DNA of 28,796 bases, from NCBI GenBank assembly GCA_002449305.1, contig DKDI01000003.1:15423-44218 (forward strand), given 5' to 3'. Position numbers and translations under genes: made by a program. This DNA is from Treponema sp. UBA6852. Lineage in GTDB: Bacteria > Spirochaetota > Spirochaetia > Treponematales > Treponemataceae. The notes below the pieces were generated by a model. It did no database searches, was not told the origin of the DNA, and saw only the letters and a program-made list of their open reading frames with translations. Of the stretch, positions 1 through 7,773 are shown one piece after another (position 1 is the first letter of the stretch; each line of letters begins with the position of its first letter).

Positions 1-73
1 CGAGTTTCTTTCAGAAACATCGCAGGGGCAAGCCCGATAATGACATTAAATCATAAAACTCGAAGTTTGGGCT
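1..73 (-). repeat. Partial dispersed intergenic repeat at left edge
   Basis: Read on the minus strand, bases 46 to 1 match 3377-3421 of the MITE-like element at about 39 of 46 positions. The shared part includes the palindrome GTTTCT-nnn-AGAAAC. The adjoining part, 55-73, resembles in reverse complement the last bases of the window (16 of 19 positions). The copy is cut by the window edge, so its full length is unknown. It lies just beyond the stop codon of the chemotaxis receptor gene. Confidence 0.6.
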
Positions 74-86
74 AACTAGCTTTTTT

Positions 87-1907
87 TTATTCAGTTTTAT
101 AGCTGTCAACAATTTTCTTTACAGATTCAGAAAGCTCAAGATTTTCTTCTGAATGCGAATTTACTTTGCCGGCAAAATTTTTCATCTTGTCAAGATTTTC
201 AGAAGCGGTGCTTGAACCATCAAGAATTTCTGAAGCTTTTTCCTGAAGAATTGAAACCTGCTCTTCAAGAAGCGAATTTTTTATTTTGAGCTGCCCGGAC
301 GAAACAGAAATTGCATCGGAATCTTCATGAAGAATTTGCATCATGCTTTGGATTTTGCTTGACTCTGAATTCTGCTCATTCATTTTTTCGCATACGCTTT
401 GAATTGAACTGTTCATGCTTTTTATGCTTGATTCCAGCGCGTCAAATGATTTTGTAGAATTTGTAGAAGCTGAAACCATTTGCTCCACAGCTGACTCAAT
501 ATTTTCAACAAGCTCTTTTATTGATTTTGTCTGGGAGGCAGAATTTGTTGCAAGCGTTCTGATTTCGTTTGCAACTACGCTGAATCCTTTTCCTGCTTCT
601 CCTGCGTGCGCCGCTTCAATTGCAGCGTTCATGGCAAGTAAATTTGTCTGCGCTGAAATTTCAGAAATCACTTTGTTCGCTTCAAAAAGCTTAGTTGCAA
701 GCCCCTGAATCGCTTCAATTTTCTTTGCGACTTCAGACTGGCATTGTTTTCCATCGTTTGATTTTTTGACGATATTTTCGTATTCGCTGTTGATTCCAGA
801 AATTTTTTCGTTGATTTCCTCGATGTTTTTTGTAATTTGGCTAACGGCGTCTGTTGAATTCTGAATTGCCACATGCTGGTTTCTTGCTTTTTCGTCAAGT
901 TCAATCACGGAATTTACAACGTCATCAATTGTTCCGTTTGCTTCCTGAGTTTTTTCAGTCTGCTCCTTTGCCTTTGAGTAAATATCTTCTATTAATTTGC
1001 CTTCTGTTTCAATTAGGCTTGTTGTTTCATGCGTCTGGCTTAAAAGCACATTTGAATTTTCACTTAATTTTGAAACTGCTGTTTTTTCAGAAATAATCAT
1101 TTTTTGGAGCTTTTCAATTATTTTGTTGCAAGCCTTGGAAATTTCAGCAATTTCCTTTTCTTTGTATTCCAAAACACGCGCTGTAAGATCGCTTTCCCCG
1201 CTGGCGATTTCGTCCATTCTATATGAAATTGTAGAAAGCTTTATAAAAAATGAAGAAATCCACATATACGAAAAAACAATGCAGATGACCAAAAGTACCA
1301 GGCAGGTAACAGTCATTGTCGTCTGGCTTTGTTTTATAGATTTTATTATTGAAGCAGCTTCAAAATCACAGGCAACAAATCCAATTGCTTTATTATCCTT
1401 TACAATTGGCGCATAAGCCGTTATCATCCAGCCCCATTCATCTTGCTCTCTAAAATCTGAAATTATGATTTCTTTTTCATGCAGAACAATGTGCGGATAG
1501 TCGCCGTAACTTGTCAGGTCTTCAACAGTTCCGATTGGAGAAAAATTTTCATCGTCAAAAGGAGTTGTGCTTCCATCTACAACATAAGTAAAATTGTTTC
1601 CGCCGCTTGGAATCATTGTATATAAGAATTTGCATTGGGTTTGTGATTTTATTAATCTAAGTTCCTTGTACAGCTCGTCATAATATGGAAGGGATTCGTC
1701 AAGTTTTTCTGCAAGCTCTGAAAAACGGTCTGCATCTATTTTGTATAGTGCGCGCTTTACTAAGGATTCTCCTTGTGATGAAAAAACATTGAATGCTGTT
1801 GATTTTATATTTATCATCGCTATTATCGTGGTAATAACTGAAATAAGAACTATAAAAAAAGATATAAACAATAAAAACTTAAATTTGTATGAATTTGCAA
1901 ATTTCAT
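87..1907 (-). CDS. Methyl-accepting chemotaxis protein
   Basis: Membrane chemoreceptor of 606 residues that would control CheA kinase activity in response to a ligand. The order is a TM segment at about 11-33, a periplasmic Cache-like sensor domain at 34-197 (ending in a GWMITAYAPIV...AIGFVACDF strand pattern typical of Cache folds), a second TM at 199-222, HAMP at about 220-272, then a long coiled-coil signalling domain. The conserved hairpin tip lies at 415-450, with core EISAQTNLLAMNAAIEAAHA. A C-terminal CheR/CheB-tethering pentapeptide is absent: the protein ends in DSYKTE. The start is supported by the minus-strand ribosome site AGAGAGG 6-7 bases upstream. It is transcribed divergently from hexokinase. 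The ligand cannot be told from sequence. Confidence 0.93.
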   Translation of the reverse strand: MKFANSYKFKFLLFISFFIVLISVITTIIAMINIKSTAFNVFSSQGESLVKRALYKIDADRFSELAEKLDESLPYYDELYKELRLIKSQTQCKFLYTMIPSGGNNFTYVVDGSTTPFDDENFSPIGTVEDLTSYGDYPHIVLHEKEIIISDFREQDEWGWMITAYAPIVKDNKAIGFVACDFEAASIIKSIKQSQTTMTVTCLVLLVICIVFSYMWISSFFIKLSTISYRMDEIASGESDLTARVLEYKEKEIAEISKACNKIIEKLQKMIISEKTAVSKLSENSNVLLSQTHETTSLIETEGKLIEDIYSKAKEQTEKTQEANGTIDDVVNSVIELDEKARNQHVAIQNSTDAVSQITKNIEEINEKISGINSEYENIVKKSNDGKQCQSEVAKKIEAIQGLATKLFEANKVISEISAQTNLLAMNAAIEAAHAGEAGKGFSVVANEIRTLATNSASQTKSIKELVENIESAVEQMVSASTNSTKSFDALESSIKSMNSSIQSVCEKMNEQNSESSKIQSMMQILHEDSDAISVSSGQLKIKNSLLEEQVSILQEKASEILDGSSTASENLDKMKNFAGKVNSHSEENLELSESVKKIVDSYKTE

Positions 1908-1942
1908 AAATACCTCTCTGATATTTTCTTATTCTTTTATAG

Positions 1943-1971
1943 ATTATATACGATAATTTCCATTTTGAACA
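1943..1971 (-). promoter_or_regulatory. Possible promoter of the chemotaxis receptor gene
   Basis: On the minus strand a perfect -10 TATAAT (plus positions 1943-1948) lies 17 bases from a poor -35 TGTTCA (1966-1971; 3 of 6 consensus bases). It is 35 bases upstream of the start codon. The surrounding DNA is AT-rich, so chance matches are likely. Confidence 0.35.
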
Positions 1972-1982
1972 TATAAATCAGA

Positions 1983-2011
1983 TTGATAATTCTTAGTTTT
2001 ATATTTATAAT
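1983..2011 (+). promoter_or_regulatory. Sigma-70-type promoter of hexokinase
   Basis: TTGATA (1983-1988), a 17-base spacer and a perfect TATAAT (2006-2011). The hexokinase start codon lies 42 bases downstream, behind an AAGGAG ribosome site at 2041-2046. Confidence 0.7.
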
Positions 2012-2053
2012 AGTAGCAATCTTTTTAATTTCAAGTTTATAAGGAGTTCGTTT

Positions 2054-3343
2054 ATGAACCGAAAAGTTGCAGCCTTTTTGGGCAGACATAATTTCAGCAT
2101 CCATCAGGACATTAATTCAGTTGTTGAAGCCATGCTTTTTGATATGAATGAAGGATTGAGCGGCCGTCCTTCTGGCGAGGATATGATTAGAACTTATGCG
2201 AATCCTCCGTCTCAGGCTACAGCTGGAAAAAGTGTCATTGTAATTGATGCCGGCGGAACAAATTTCCGCTCTTGCCTTGTAACTTTTGATTCAAATGGAA
2301 ATCCTTCGATTGATTTTATGGAAAAAACAAGAATGCCTGGCGTTGACAGAGAACTTTCTAAAAAAGAATTCTTTGACCAGATTGCAGCAAATCTTGAGCA
2401 TTTAAAAGACAAGTCGTCTAGCATTGGCTTCTGTTTTTCTTATCCGGTTGATATTCAGGAAGATGGAGATGGCGTTCTAATTAACTTTACAAAGGAAGTA
2501 AAAGCTCCAGAAGTTGAAGGCTCCCATATTGGAAAAGAACTTGAAAAAGCGTTAAAAGAACACGGCTGGAAAAACAAGCTGCATGTTTCAATGCTGAACG
2601 ACACAGTTTCCGCTTTGCTTGCCGGAGCTGCCGACCCTGATGAAGGAATGAAATATTCTTCTTACGTTGGATTTATTCTTGGAACTGGAATGAATTCCGC
2701 ATACATTCAGACTGCAAACCCTAAATACAAAAACTTAAAGACACAGATTATAAACTGCGAGTCTGGAAAATTCGACAAGGTTGCAAGAAGCGACTTTGAT
2801 ATTTCATTTGACAAAAAAAGCGAAAAGCCTGGAATCGGCATTATGGAAAAGCTTTGCTCAGGAGCATACATGGGCCCTATTGCTTTTGAAGCTGTAACAA
2901 CTGCTGGCAAGGAAAATCTTTTTACAGAAAAGCTTTCAGAAAAACTTTCCAAGCTAGATTCTCTTACTCAAATTGAAATGGATTCATTCCTTCATGCTCC
3001 ATATTCAACAAATTCAAAGCTAGGTTCAATTATGGCTGAATGCGCCAAAGACGATGACTACGATGTTTTGTTCCAGCTTCTTGATGCGCTTGTAGAACGC
3101 TGCGCTAGAATGGCCGCCGCAATTTTGTCTGCCTGCGTAATAAAGAGCGGGGAGGGCAAAACTGCTGATAAGCCTGTATGCATTCTTTGCAACGGAACTT
3201 CATTCTTTAAAACTTATAAAGTTCGCCAGCGTGTTCTTGGTTATCTTGAAGAGCTTCTTGTAAAAGAACGCGGACTTTACTTTGATGTAATCAGCCGTGA
3301 AAACGACATTACTCTTGGTACTGCAATTGGTGGTCTTCTTTAA
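2054..3343 (+). CDS. hxk: Hexokinase (eukaryote-like family)
   Basis: Cytoplasmic ATP-dependent hexose kinase of 429 residues that would phosphorylate glucose on entry to glycolysis. Visible family signatures are the phosphate-binding loop DAGGTNFR (65-72), the sugar-binding segment FCFSYP (126-131), the INFTKEVKAPEVEG segment (143-156), the catalytic Asp in LNDTVSALLAG (Asp183), and ILGTGMN (208-214). These match the hexokinase_1/hexokinase_2 families of eukaryotes rather than the bacterial ROK or Glk glucokinases. The length fits a single-unit 50-kDa hexokinase. The start is fixed by AAGGAG seven bases upstream. It is a single-gene unit with its own promoter, and the MITE-like element follows it. 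Its position before the flagellar genes looks incidental. Confidence 0.92.
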   Translation: MNRKVAAFLGRHNFSIHQDINSVVEAMLFDMNEGLSGRPSGEDMIRTYANPPSQATAGKSVIVIDAGGTNFRSCLVTFDSNGNPSIDFMEKTRMPGVDRELSKKEFFDQIAANLEHLKDKSSSIGFCFSYPVDIQEDGDGVLINFTKEVKAPEVEGSHIGKELEKALKEHGWKNKLHVSMLNDTVSALLAGAADPDEGMKYSSYVGFILGTGMNSAYIQTANPKYKNLKTQIINCESGKFDKVARSDFDISFDKKSEKPGIGIMEKLCSGAYMGPIAFEAVTTAGKENLFTEKLSEKLSKLDSLTQIEMDSFLHAPYSTNSKLGSIMAECAKDDDYDVLFQLLDALVERCARMAAAILSACVIKSGEGKTADKPVCILCNGTSFFKTYKVRQRVLGYLEELLVKERGLYFDVISRENDITLGTAIGGLL

Positions 3344-3355
3344 TAGAATTCATGG

Positions 3356-3509
3356 GGGCTGTCTAATAAGTTCAAAATGTCATTGTCGTACTTGATACTG
3401 CGATGTTTCTGGAAGAAACTCGGTTAACAATCTCTAAATATTTTTAATATTGCAGTAGATTTTCGGGTCAAGCCCGAAAATGACATAAAAATATTTTTAA
3501 GACATCCCT
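3356..3509. mobile_element. MITE-like inverted-repeat element
   Basis: Non-coding stretch of about 154 bases with nested imperfect inverted repeats. The outer ends GGGCTGTCTAA (from 3356) and TTAAGACATCCC (3498-3509) are complementary at most positions. The inner 19-base arms, 3377-3395 and 3468-3486, match at 16 of 19. A 6-base palindrome GTTTCT/AGAAAC sits inside at about 3405-3419. The ends resemble insertion-sequence termini (GGGCTGTC...), and no transposase is encoded. Core copies occur at 1-46 and probably at the window end. It separates hexokinase from the flagellar block and may also act as a terminator. Confidence 0.55.
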
Positions 3510-3534
3510 CAGTTTCTTTTTGGCATGGTTTTTC

Positions 3535-3561
3535 TTAGGTTTTTATAAAAAAGTCCGATAA
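3535..3561 (+). promoter_or_regulatory. Sigma-28 (FliA)-like promoter of fla block 1
   Basis: TTAGGTTT (3535-3542), exactly 11 bases, then TCCGATAA (3554-3561). The classical motility-sigma consensus is TAAAGTTT-N11-GCCGATAA, so 13 of 16 bases match with ideal spacing. It lies 16 bases before the flbB start codon, with a weak ACTGGAG ribosome site between. fliA, which encodes this class of sigma factor, is at 25987-26775. Confidence 0.7.
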
Positions 3562-3577
3562 TCAACTGGAGCAATAT

Positions 3578-4210
3578 ATGTCAAACGCTAAAGTTTTAGG
3601 AAAATCAATTCTCCTCATCATTCTTATTGTAGTTCTTGTTTTATTCGGGCTTCTTTGGTTTGACTATCTGGGAATAATTCATGCTAAGAGGGCTTTTGCG
3701 CCTTTATTTAAATTAGCCGGGCTTTCTCCGCAGACTTCTGTTTCTGCTTCATCTTCAAAAGAGCTTGTTGAGGCTGATCTTGACAATGACCGGTTTGCAA
3801 AAAGACTTGAGGCTCTTGATATTCGTTCTCAGGAACTTGCAAAAAGAGAAGCGGAAGTAAAAGAGCGCGAGGATGCAAACGCCCAAGTTGCTCAGGAGCT
3901 TGAAGACAAAGAAAAAACTCAGGCTGAACGTGAAAAAACATTTAATAATTTAGTAAAAAAGTACGATGATAGAAGTGTAAACATCGAGCAAATTGTTGCA
4001 AATTTGAACGGTATGCCGCCAAAAAGCGCAGTTGGAATTCTTGTTGAAATGGACGATCAGGACGTAATTGATGTTCTGCGCCGCGCCGATGAGATTGCCG
4101 CCGCTTCTGGTGAATCTTCTACAGTCGCATATTGGCTTTCCTTAATGCCTAGTGATCGTGCTGCTGAAATTTCACGCAAGATGGCAAACAAACCGCTTTC
4201 AATAAATTAG
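3578..4210 (+). CDS. flbB: Periplasmic flagellar collar protein FlbB
   Basis: Protein of 210 residues. An N-terminal TM helix at 9-29 is followed by a highly charged coiled coil at about 72-128 (repeated E/K/R/A/Q heptads) and a C-terminal domain at about 132-205 of the MgtE N-domain type (MPPKSAVGILVEMDDQDVIDVL...LMPSDRAAEISRKM). This layout and the position directly before fliK match spirochaete FlbB, known in Borrelia as a base-plate protein of the periplasmic collar that surrounds the motor. The start follows ACTGGAG. It heads the block here, whereas in Borrelia flgB-fliJ genes precede it. Related MotE-type proteins share the TM, coiled-coil and MgtE-N order. Confidence 0.82.
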   Translation: MSNAKVLGKSILLIILIVVLVLFGLLWFDYLGIIHAKRAFAPLFKLAGLSPQTSVSASSSKELVEADLDNDRFAKRLEALDIRSQELAKREAEVKEREDANAQVAQELEDKEKTQAEREKTFNNLVKKYDDRSVNIEQIVANLNGMPPKSAVGILVEMDDQDVIDVLRRADEIAAASGESSTVAYWLSLMPSDRAAEISRKMANKPLSIN

Positions 4211-4264
4211 CAAAATTGCCTGTTAATGCAGCGCGCCGGTGTTTATAGAATCCGGAGGTTGCCC

Positions 4265-5647
4265 ATGCAGGCATTAAGTTTACAGATTGTAAATTCACAG
4301 CAGGAACACGATGTTTCTGTAAAGAAAATTCCGACTGCAAAATCTGAAGAAAGAGATTCGTCATTTAAAGAAATGGTGGAATCAGCTTCAAAAAAAGAAC
4401 GGGCAGACAATTCTCCTTCCAAAGAAAAAGTTCAAAAAGTTTCAAAGACGTCTGATGAGCCAGCTGTAAATTCAGTAGAAGAAAAAGTTAATGAAGAATT
4501 TCAAACTTCTTCCGCTGTTTTTGCTTCGTTTGCGGTTTCTAAAACAGAGCCGTCTGCTCAGACAGAATCTTTTGTTAATTTAGATTTCCAAAGTGAACTT
4601 TCTTCTGATTCTGAAATTCTGTTTTCTAGCGAACAGCTTGCATTTTTGCGTTCTGAAGATTTTTCTTTGGAAAACAAAACTGATGATTTTTTAGCTGAAG
4701 GTAATTTTTTCCTTCCGTTGAACGAAATGCACAATTTGCAGGCGGCGCAGAATCTTTCTGTTGATGAGCCTGAAAAATTTTTAGAAAATGCAAAATTCGC
4801 CGAGCATTTTTCTTCTACGGATGAAGGCTTGTCCCTTGTGCCATTGCAATCTGTTCCAGATGAAATTGCAGCTTTGCAGAATTCTACAGAGCTTTCCCAG
4901 CTTGGAATTTCTTCAGAATCCAGCGAAAAGAAACCGGACTTTTTTAAACTTGAGCTTTCTTCTTCCGATGACAAAGGAGCAAAAGAAGTTCCGTCGCTTT
5001 TTGAAAATATTTTTACAGTTACAGACGAGCGTTCCATTGAACAGAAAATTGCCGACTTTAAATCCGAGATGAAGTCTGACTATTCACAGCAGGACAACAG
5101 CCTGAATCTTTCACTTTCTCTTTCTGAAAATGCAAAGCAGAATATTCTTTCTTCAAACAACCAGAGTGCAGGAGCTTCAGGCTCTACATTCCAGCAGCTT
5201 CTTTCTCAGCAGATTCAGTTTAACGCGCCTGATTTCGCTCGCGCTGGAAACATTGTCTTGCAGGACAACAATTCCGGCTCAATAAACATGATTTTAAAGC
5301 CAGAAAATTTAGGAAATGTTAAAATAAATCTTCATCTTTCCGATAATGTGATTACAGGGCAGATTACTGTAAACAGCAAAGAAGCTTTCGAGGCTTTTAA
5401 ACAAAACATGGAGACTTTAAAGCAGGCTTTTCAAAACAGCGGATTTGAAAATGCAAATTTAAGTCTTAGCTATGCCGACACTTCTTCCGGCTCATTTGCG
5501 CAGGGTGAACGGCAGCAGAGCAGCGAACAGTTCTTTTCTAACAAAGTTTACGGTGATTATGCGTCTTCCGCTGAAATTTCAGGAGCGGCTTCTTCACAGG
5601 CTGTATATATCGCGGATTCTGACAGAAAAATCAGTGTTGTTGCGTAG
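4265..5647 (+). CDS. fliK: Flagellar hook-length control protein FliK
   Basis: Exported ruler protein of 460 residues that sets hook length and switches FlhB export specificity. The first 300 or so residues are low-complexity and Ser/Glu/Lys-rich, as usual for FliK rulers. The C-terminal Flg_hook domain, about 320-410, carries the signature around SINMILKPENLGNVKINLHL and ends in a Ser/Gln-rich tail. I place the start at ATG 4265, because GGAGG lies at 4254-4258; an in-frame ATG at 4226 has no ribosome site. It lies between flbB and flgD, as in other spirochaetes, where the gene has been called tap1 or flbC. The N-terminal sequence would not be alignable between species, so the call rests on the C-terminus and context. 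Confidence 0.88.
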   Translation: MQALSLQIVNSQQEHDVSVKKIPTAKSEERDSSFKEMVESASKKERADNSPSKEKVQKVSKTSDEPAVNSVEEKVNEEFQTSSAVFASFAVSKTEPSAQTESFVNLDFQSELSSDSEILFSSEQLAFLRSEDFSLENKTDDFLAEGNFFLPLNEMHNLQAAQNLSVDEPEKFLENAKFAEHFSSTDEGLSLVPLQSVPDEIAALQNSTELSQLGISSESSEKKPDFFKLELSSSDDKGAKEVPSLFENIFTVTDERSIEQKIADFKSEMKSDYSQQDNSLNLSLSLSENAKQNILSSNNQSAGASGSTFQQLLSQQIQFNAPDFARAGNIVLQDNNSGSINMILKPENLGNVKINLHLSDNVITGQITVNSKEAFEAFKQNMETLKQAFQNSGFENANLSLSYADTSSGSFAQGERQQSSEQFFSNKVYGDYASSAEISGAASSQAVYIADSDRKISVVA

Positions 5648-5662
5648 AAATAGGAGAAATAC

Positions 5663-6112
5663 ATGGACGGAATTCAGTTGAATACAAGGCTTAGCGATCA
5701 GGAAATGGCAAAGCTGAATATGCAGGTAGATTCTTTCAACAAGTCGATTACGATTGAAGGAAGAAAAGTTCAGCGTGACTTGGGAAAAGATGATTTCCTT
5801 AAGCTTTTGATTACTCAGCTTTCAAATCAGGATCCTACTTCTCCTATGGAAAATACAGAGTTCATTGCGCAGATGGCTCAGTTCAGCTCTCTTGAGCAGA
5901 TGACAAACATGAATCAGGAATTTGCAAAGATGAATTCAATGCTTGTTTCTTCACAGGCTGTAGGAACAATCGGAAAAACTGTTGACATTACGTTTGGCGA
6001 CACAAAGACAACTGGAGTTGTTGAAGCTGTAACTTACGGAGCAAATCCGCAGGTGCGCGTAAACAATATGTATTATGACATGAAACAAATCTCCGCAGTT
6101 TACGGAGAATGA
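5663..6112 (+). CDS. flgD: Flagellar hook capping protein FlgD
   Basis: Hook scaffolding cap of 149 residues, needed for polymerisation of FlgE. The conserved N-terminal FlgD segment is clear at 43-83 (DFLKLLITQLSNQDPTSPM, then EFIAQMAQFSSLEQM). The protein is short: many FlgD proteins exceed 220 residues, and the usual C-terminal Tudor and Ig-like modules are largely missing here, as in other spirochaete FlgD proteins. AGGAG stands seven bases before the start. The gene begins 15 bases after fliK and is followed by flgE. Confidence 0.93.
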   Translation: MDGIQLNTRLSDQEMAKLNMQVDSFNKSITIEGRKVQRDLGKDDFLKLLITQLSNQDPTSPMENTEFIAQMAQFSSLEQMTNMNQEFAKMNSMLVSSQAVGTIGKTVDITFGDTKTTGVVEAVTYGANPQVRVNNMYYDMKQISAVYGE

Positions 6113-6158
6113 GTTCAGGTTGGGGAACTCGTATAAAAAATCATAAGAGGGTAAATTT

Positions 6159-7550
6159 ATGATGAGATCACTTTATGCAGGCGTTTCGGGCTTGCAGAAT
6201 CACCAGACAAGAATGGATGTAATTGGAAACAACATTTCCAATGTAAACACTTACGGATTTAAAAAAGGCCGCGCTACTTTTCAGGACATGATAAGCCAGC
6301 AGATTAATGGGGCTGCCCGTCCTACAGAAGAAGTTGGCGGTGTAAATCCTAAGGAAGTTGGACTTGGAATGAGTGTTGCTACAATCGACACAATCTTTAC
6401 ACAGGGAAACCTTCAGACAACAGGAAACACAACAGACCTTGCGATTCAGGGAAACGGATTCTTTGTTCTTAAAAACGGAGACGAAACTTTCTATTCACGC
6501 GCAGGTGTTTTTGGAACAGACTCAAACGGAACTCTTGTGAATCCTGCTAACGGGCTTCGTGTTCAGGGCTGGATGGCAGAAGATGTAAACGGACGTCAGG
6601 TTGTGCGCACTTCTGCAACTCCTACAGACTTGGTGATTCCAGTTGGCCAGAAAGACCCGCCTAAAGCAACAGAAAATGTAAGATATTTCTGCAACCTTAA
6701 CAAGAACACACCTGAAATCCCGGAAAATCCGACTGCGGATCAGGTTATTGAAGGAACTTGGCAGACAGAAATTGACATTTATGATACTTACGGAAACGCT
6801 CATCAGGTTCAGATGAATTTTGCAAAAGTTCCTGGAAATCCTAACCAGTGGACAGTTACTGTAAATGTTGATCCAGACAACGCTGACTTTACTCAGACAA
6901 GAATCGGATTTGGAACAACAGACGGTGTGCAGAATACTTATACTTTGAATTTTGACAACACTGGAAAACTCCAGTCGGTAGTTGACAGCGCAGGAAATCA
7001 GTCTAATCCTCAGGGTGAAATTGTTCTTCAGGCTTCTTATGCTGTGGCTGATTCAAACGCTGATGCAGACGGAAATCCATATCGCCAGACTTTCAACTTG
7101 AACCTTGGAACAATCGGCTCAATGGAAAATACAATTACACAGGCTGCTTCAAAGTCTACAACAAAAGCAAACTATCAAGATGGCTACAAGCTCGGTTATC
7201 TTGACAACTTTAAAATTGACCAGTCTGGAATAATCACAGGCGTTTATTCAAATGGTTCTGTCCGCACAATTGGACAAGTTGCAATGGCAAGCTTTACAAA
7301 CCAAGGCGGTCTTGAAAAGAAAGGCGACAACACTTACGCAGAATCAATCAACTCTGGAATGGCAAACATCGGCGAAAGCGGAACACAGGGAAAAGGAAGC
7401 ATGCTTTCTGGAACTTTGGAAATGTCGAACGTTGATCTTACTGAGCAGCTTACTGACATGATTGTAACTCAGCGCGGATTTGAATCTAACGCAAAGACAA
7501 TTCAAACCGGAGATTCAATGCTTGAAACTGTTTTAGGCTTGAAACGCTAA
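6159..7550 (+). CDS. flgE: Flagellar hook protein FlgE
   Basis: Structural subunit of the periplasmic flagellar hook, 463 residues. The N-terminal rod/hook signature is LYAGVSGLQNHQTRMDVIGN with NNISNVNTYGFKK. The C-terminal signature has SNVDLTEQLTDMIVTQRGFE and ends at LETVLGLKR. Lys165 (in PVGQK) and Cys178 (in RYFCNL), followed by Asn179, fall at the numbers reported for the self-catalysed lysinoalanine cross-link of the Treponema denticola hook. The start has two consecutive ATGs; the first (6159) follows AGAGGG. It is the last gene of block 1, with a strong terminator 67 bases beyond its stop. Confidence 0.96.
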   Translation: MMRSLYAGVSGLQNHQTRMDVIGNNISNVNTYGFKKGRATFQDMISQQINGAARPTEEVGGVNPKEVGLGMSVATIDTIFTQGNLQTTGNTTDLAIQGNGFFVLKNGDETFYSRAGVFGTDSNGTLVNPANGLRVQGWMAEDVNGRQVVRTSATPTDLVIPVGQKDPPKATENVRYFCNLNKNTPEIPENPTADQVIEGTWQTEIDIYDTYGNAHQVQMNFAKVPGNPNQWTVTVNVDPDNADFTQTRIGFGTTDGVQNTYTLNFDNTGKLQSVVDSAGNQSNPQGEIVLQASYAVADSNADADGNPYRQTFNLNLGTIGSMENTITQAASKSTTKANYQDGYKLGYLDNFKIDQSGIITGVYSNGSVRTIGQVAMASFTNQGGLEKKGDNTYAESINSGMANIGESGTQGKGSMLSGTLEMSNVDLTEQLTDMIVTQRGFESNAKTIQTGDSMLETVLGLKR

Positions 7551-7616
7551 TTAAGTTGAACTAGGAATCTTTAGAAAGCAATTTCTTTAGAACCTCTAAT
7601 TCATAACCCAACCTTA

Positions 7617-7654
7617 GCTGGACAGATGAACCCTCGTCTGTCCGGCTTTTTTTT
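7617..7654 (+). terminator. Rho-independent terminator after flgE
   Basis: GCTGGACAGA (7617-7626) pairs with TCTGTCCGGC (7637-7646) over 10 positions, including one T-G pair. The loop is 10 bases and eight T residues follow directly (7647-7654). This closes fla block 1 and separates it from rpoZ. Confidence 0.93.
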
Positions 7655-7717
7655 ATATAATTGCTGCTATAAAACAAATGTTGAAAATACTGAAATTATT
7701 TTAAAAGCTGTATTTGT

Positions 7718-7746
7718 TTGACTACACTTGCATTTTTTGATATAAT
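7718..7746 (+). promoter_or_regulatory. Sigma-70-type promoter of rpoZ-miaA
   Basis: TTGACT (7718-7723), a 17-base spacer and TATAAT (7741-7746), one base off a perfect consensus. The rpoZ start codon follows at 7774 with GAGGGG between. Confidence 0.85.
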
Positions 7747-7773
7747 TATTTCACTTTTTGTGAGGGGTAAACT

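Noticed and set aside
71..95. Terminator at the T-run near the end of the receptor gene
   Set aside because: The T-run is on the plus strand, opposite to the receptor transcript, and the only nearby hairpin (GCTA-AC-TAGC) is too short to be convincing.
1949..1956. CGATAA-containing sigma-28-like sequence upstream of hexokinase
   Set aside because: The -35 match at the right spacing is poor, and a much better sigma-70 promoter lies closer to the gene.
4558..5037. Minus-strand open frame of 159 codons inside fliK
   Set aside because: The Ser/Glu/Lys-rich low-complexity FliK sequence makes an open antisense frame by codon bias; no start signals or conserved motif are seen.
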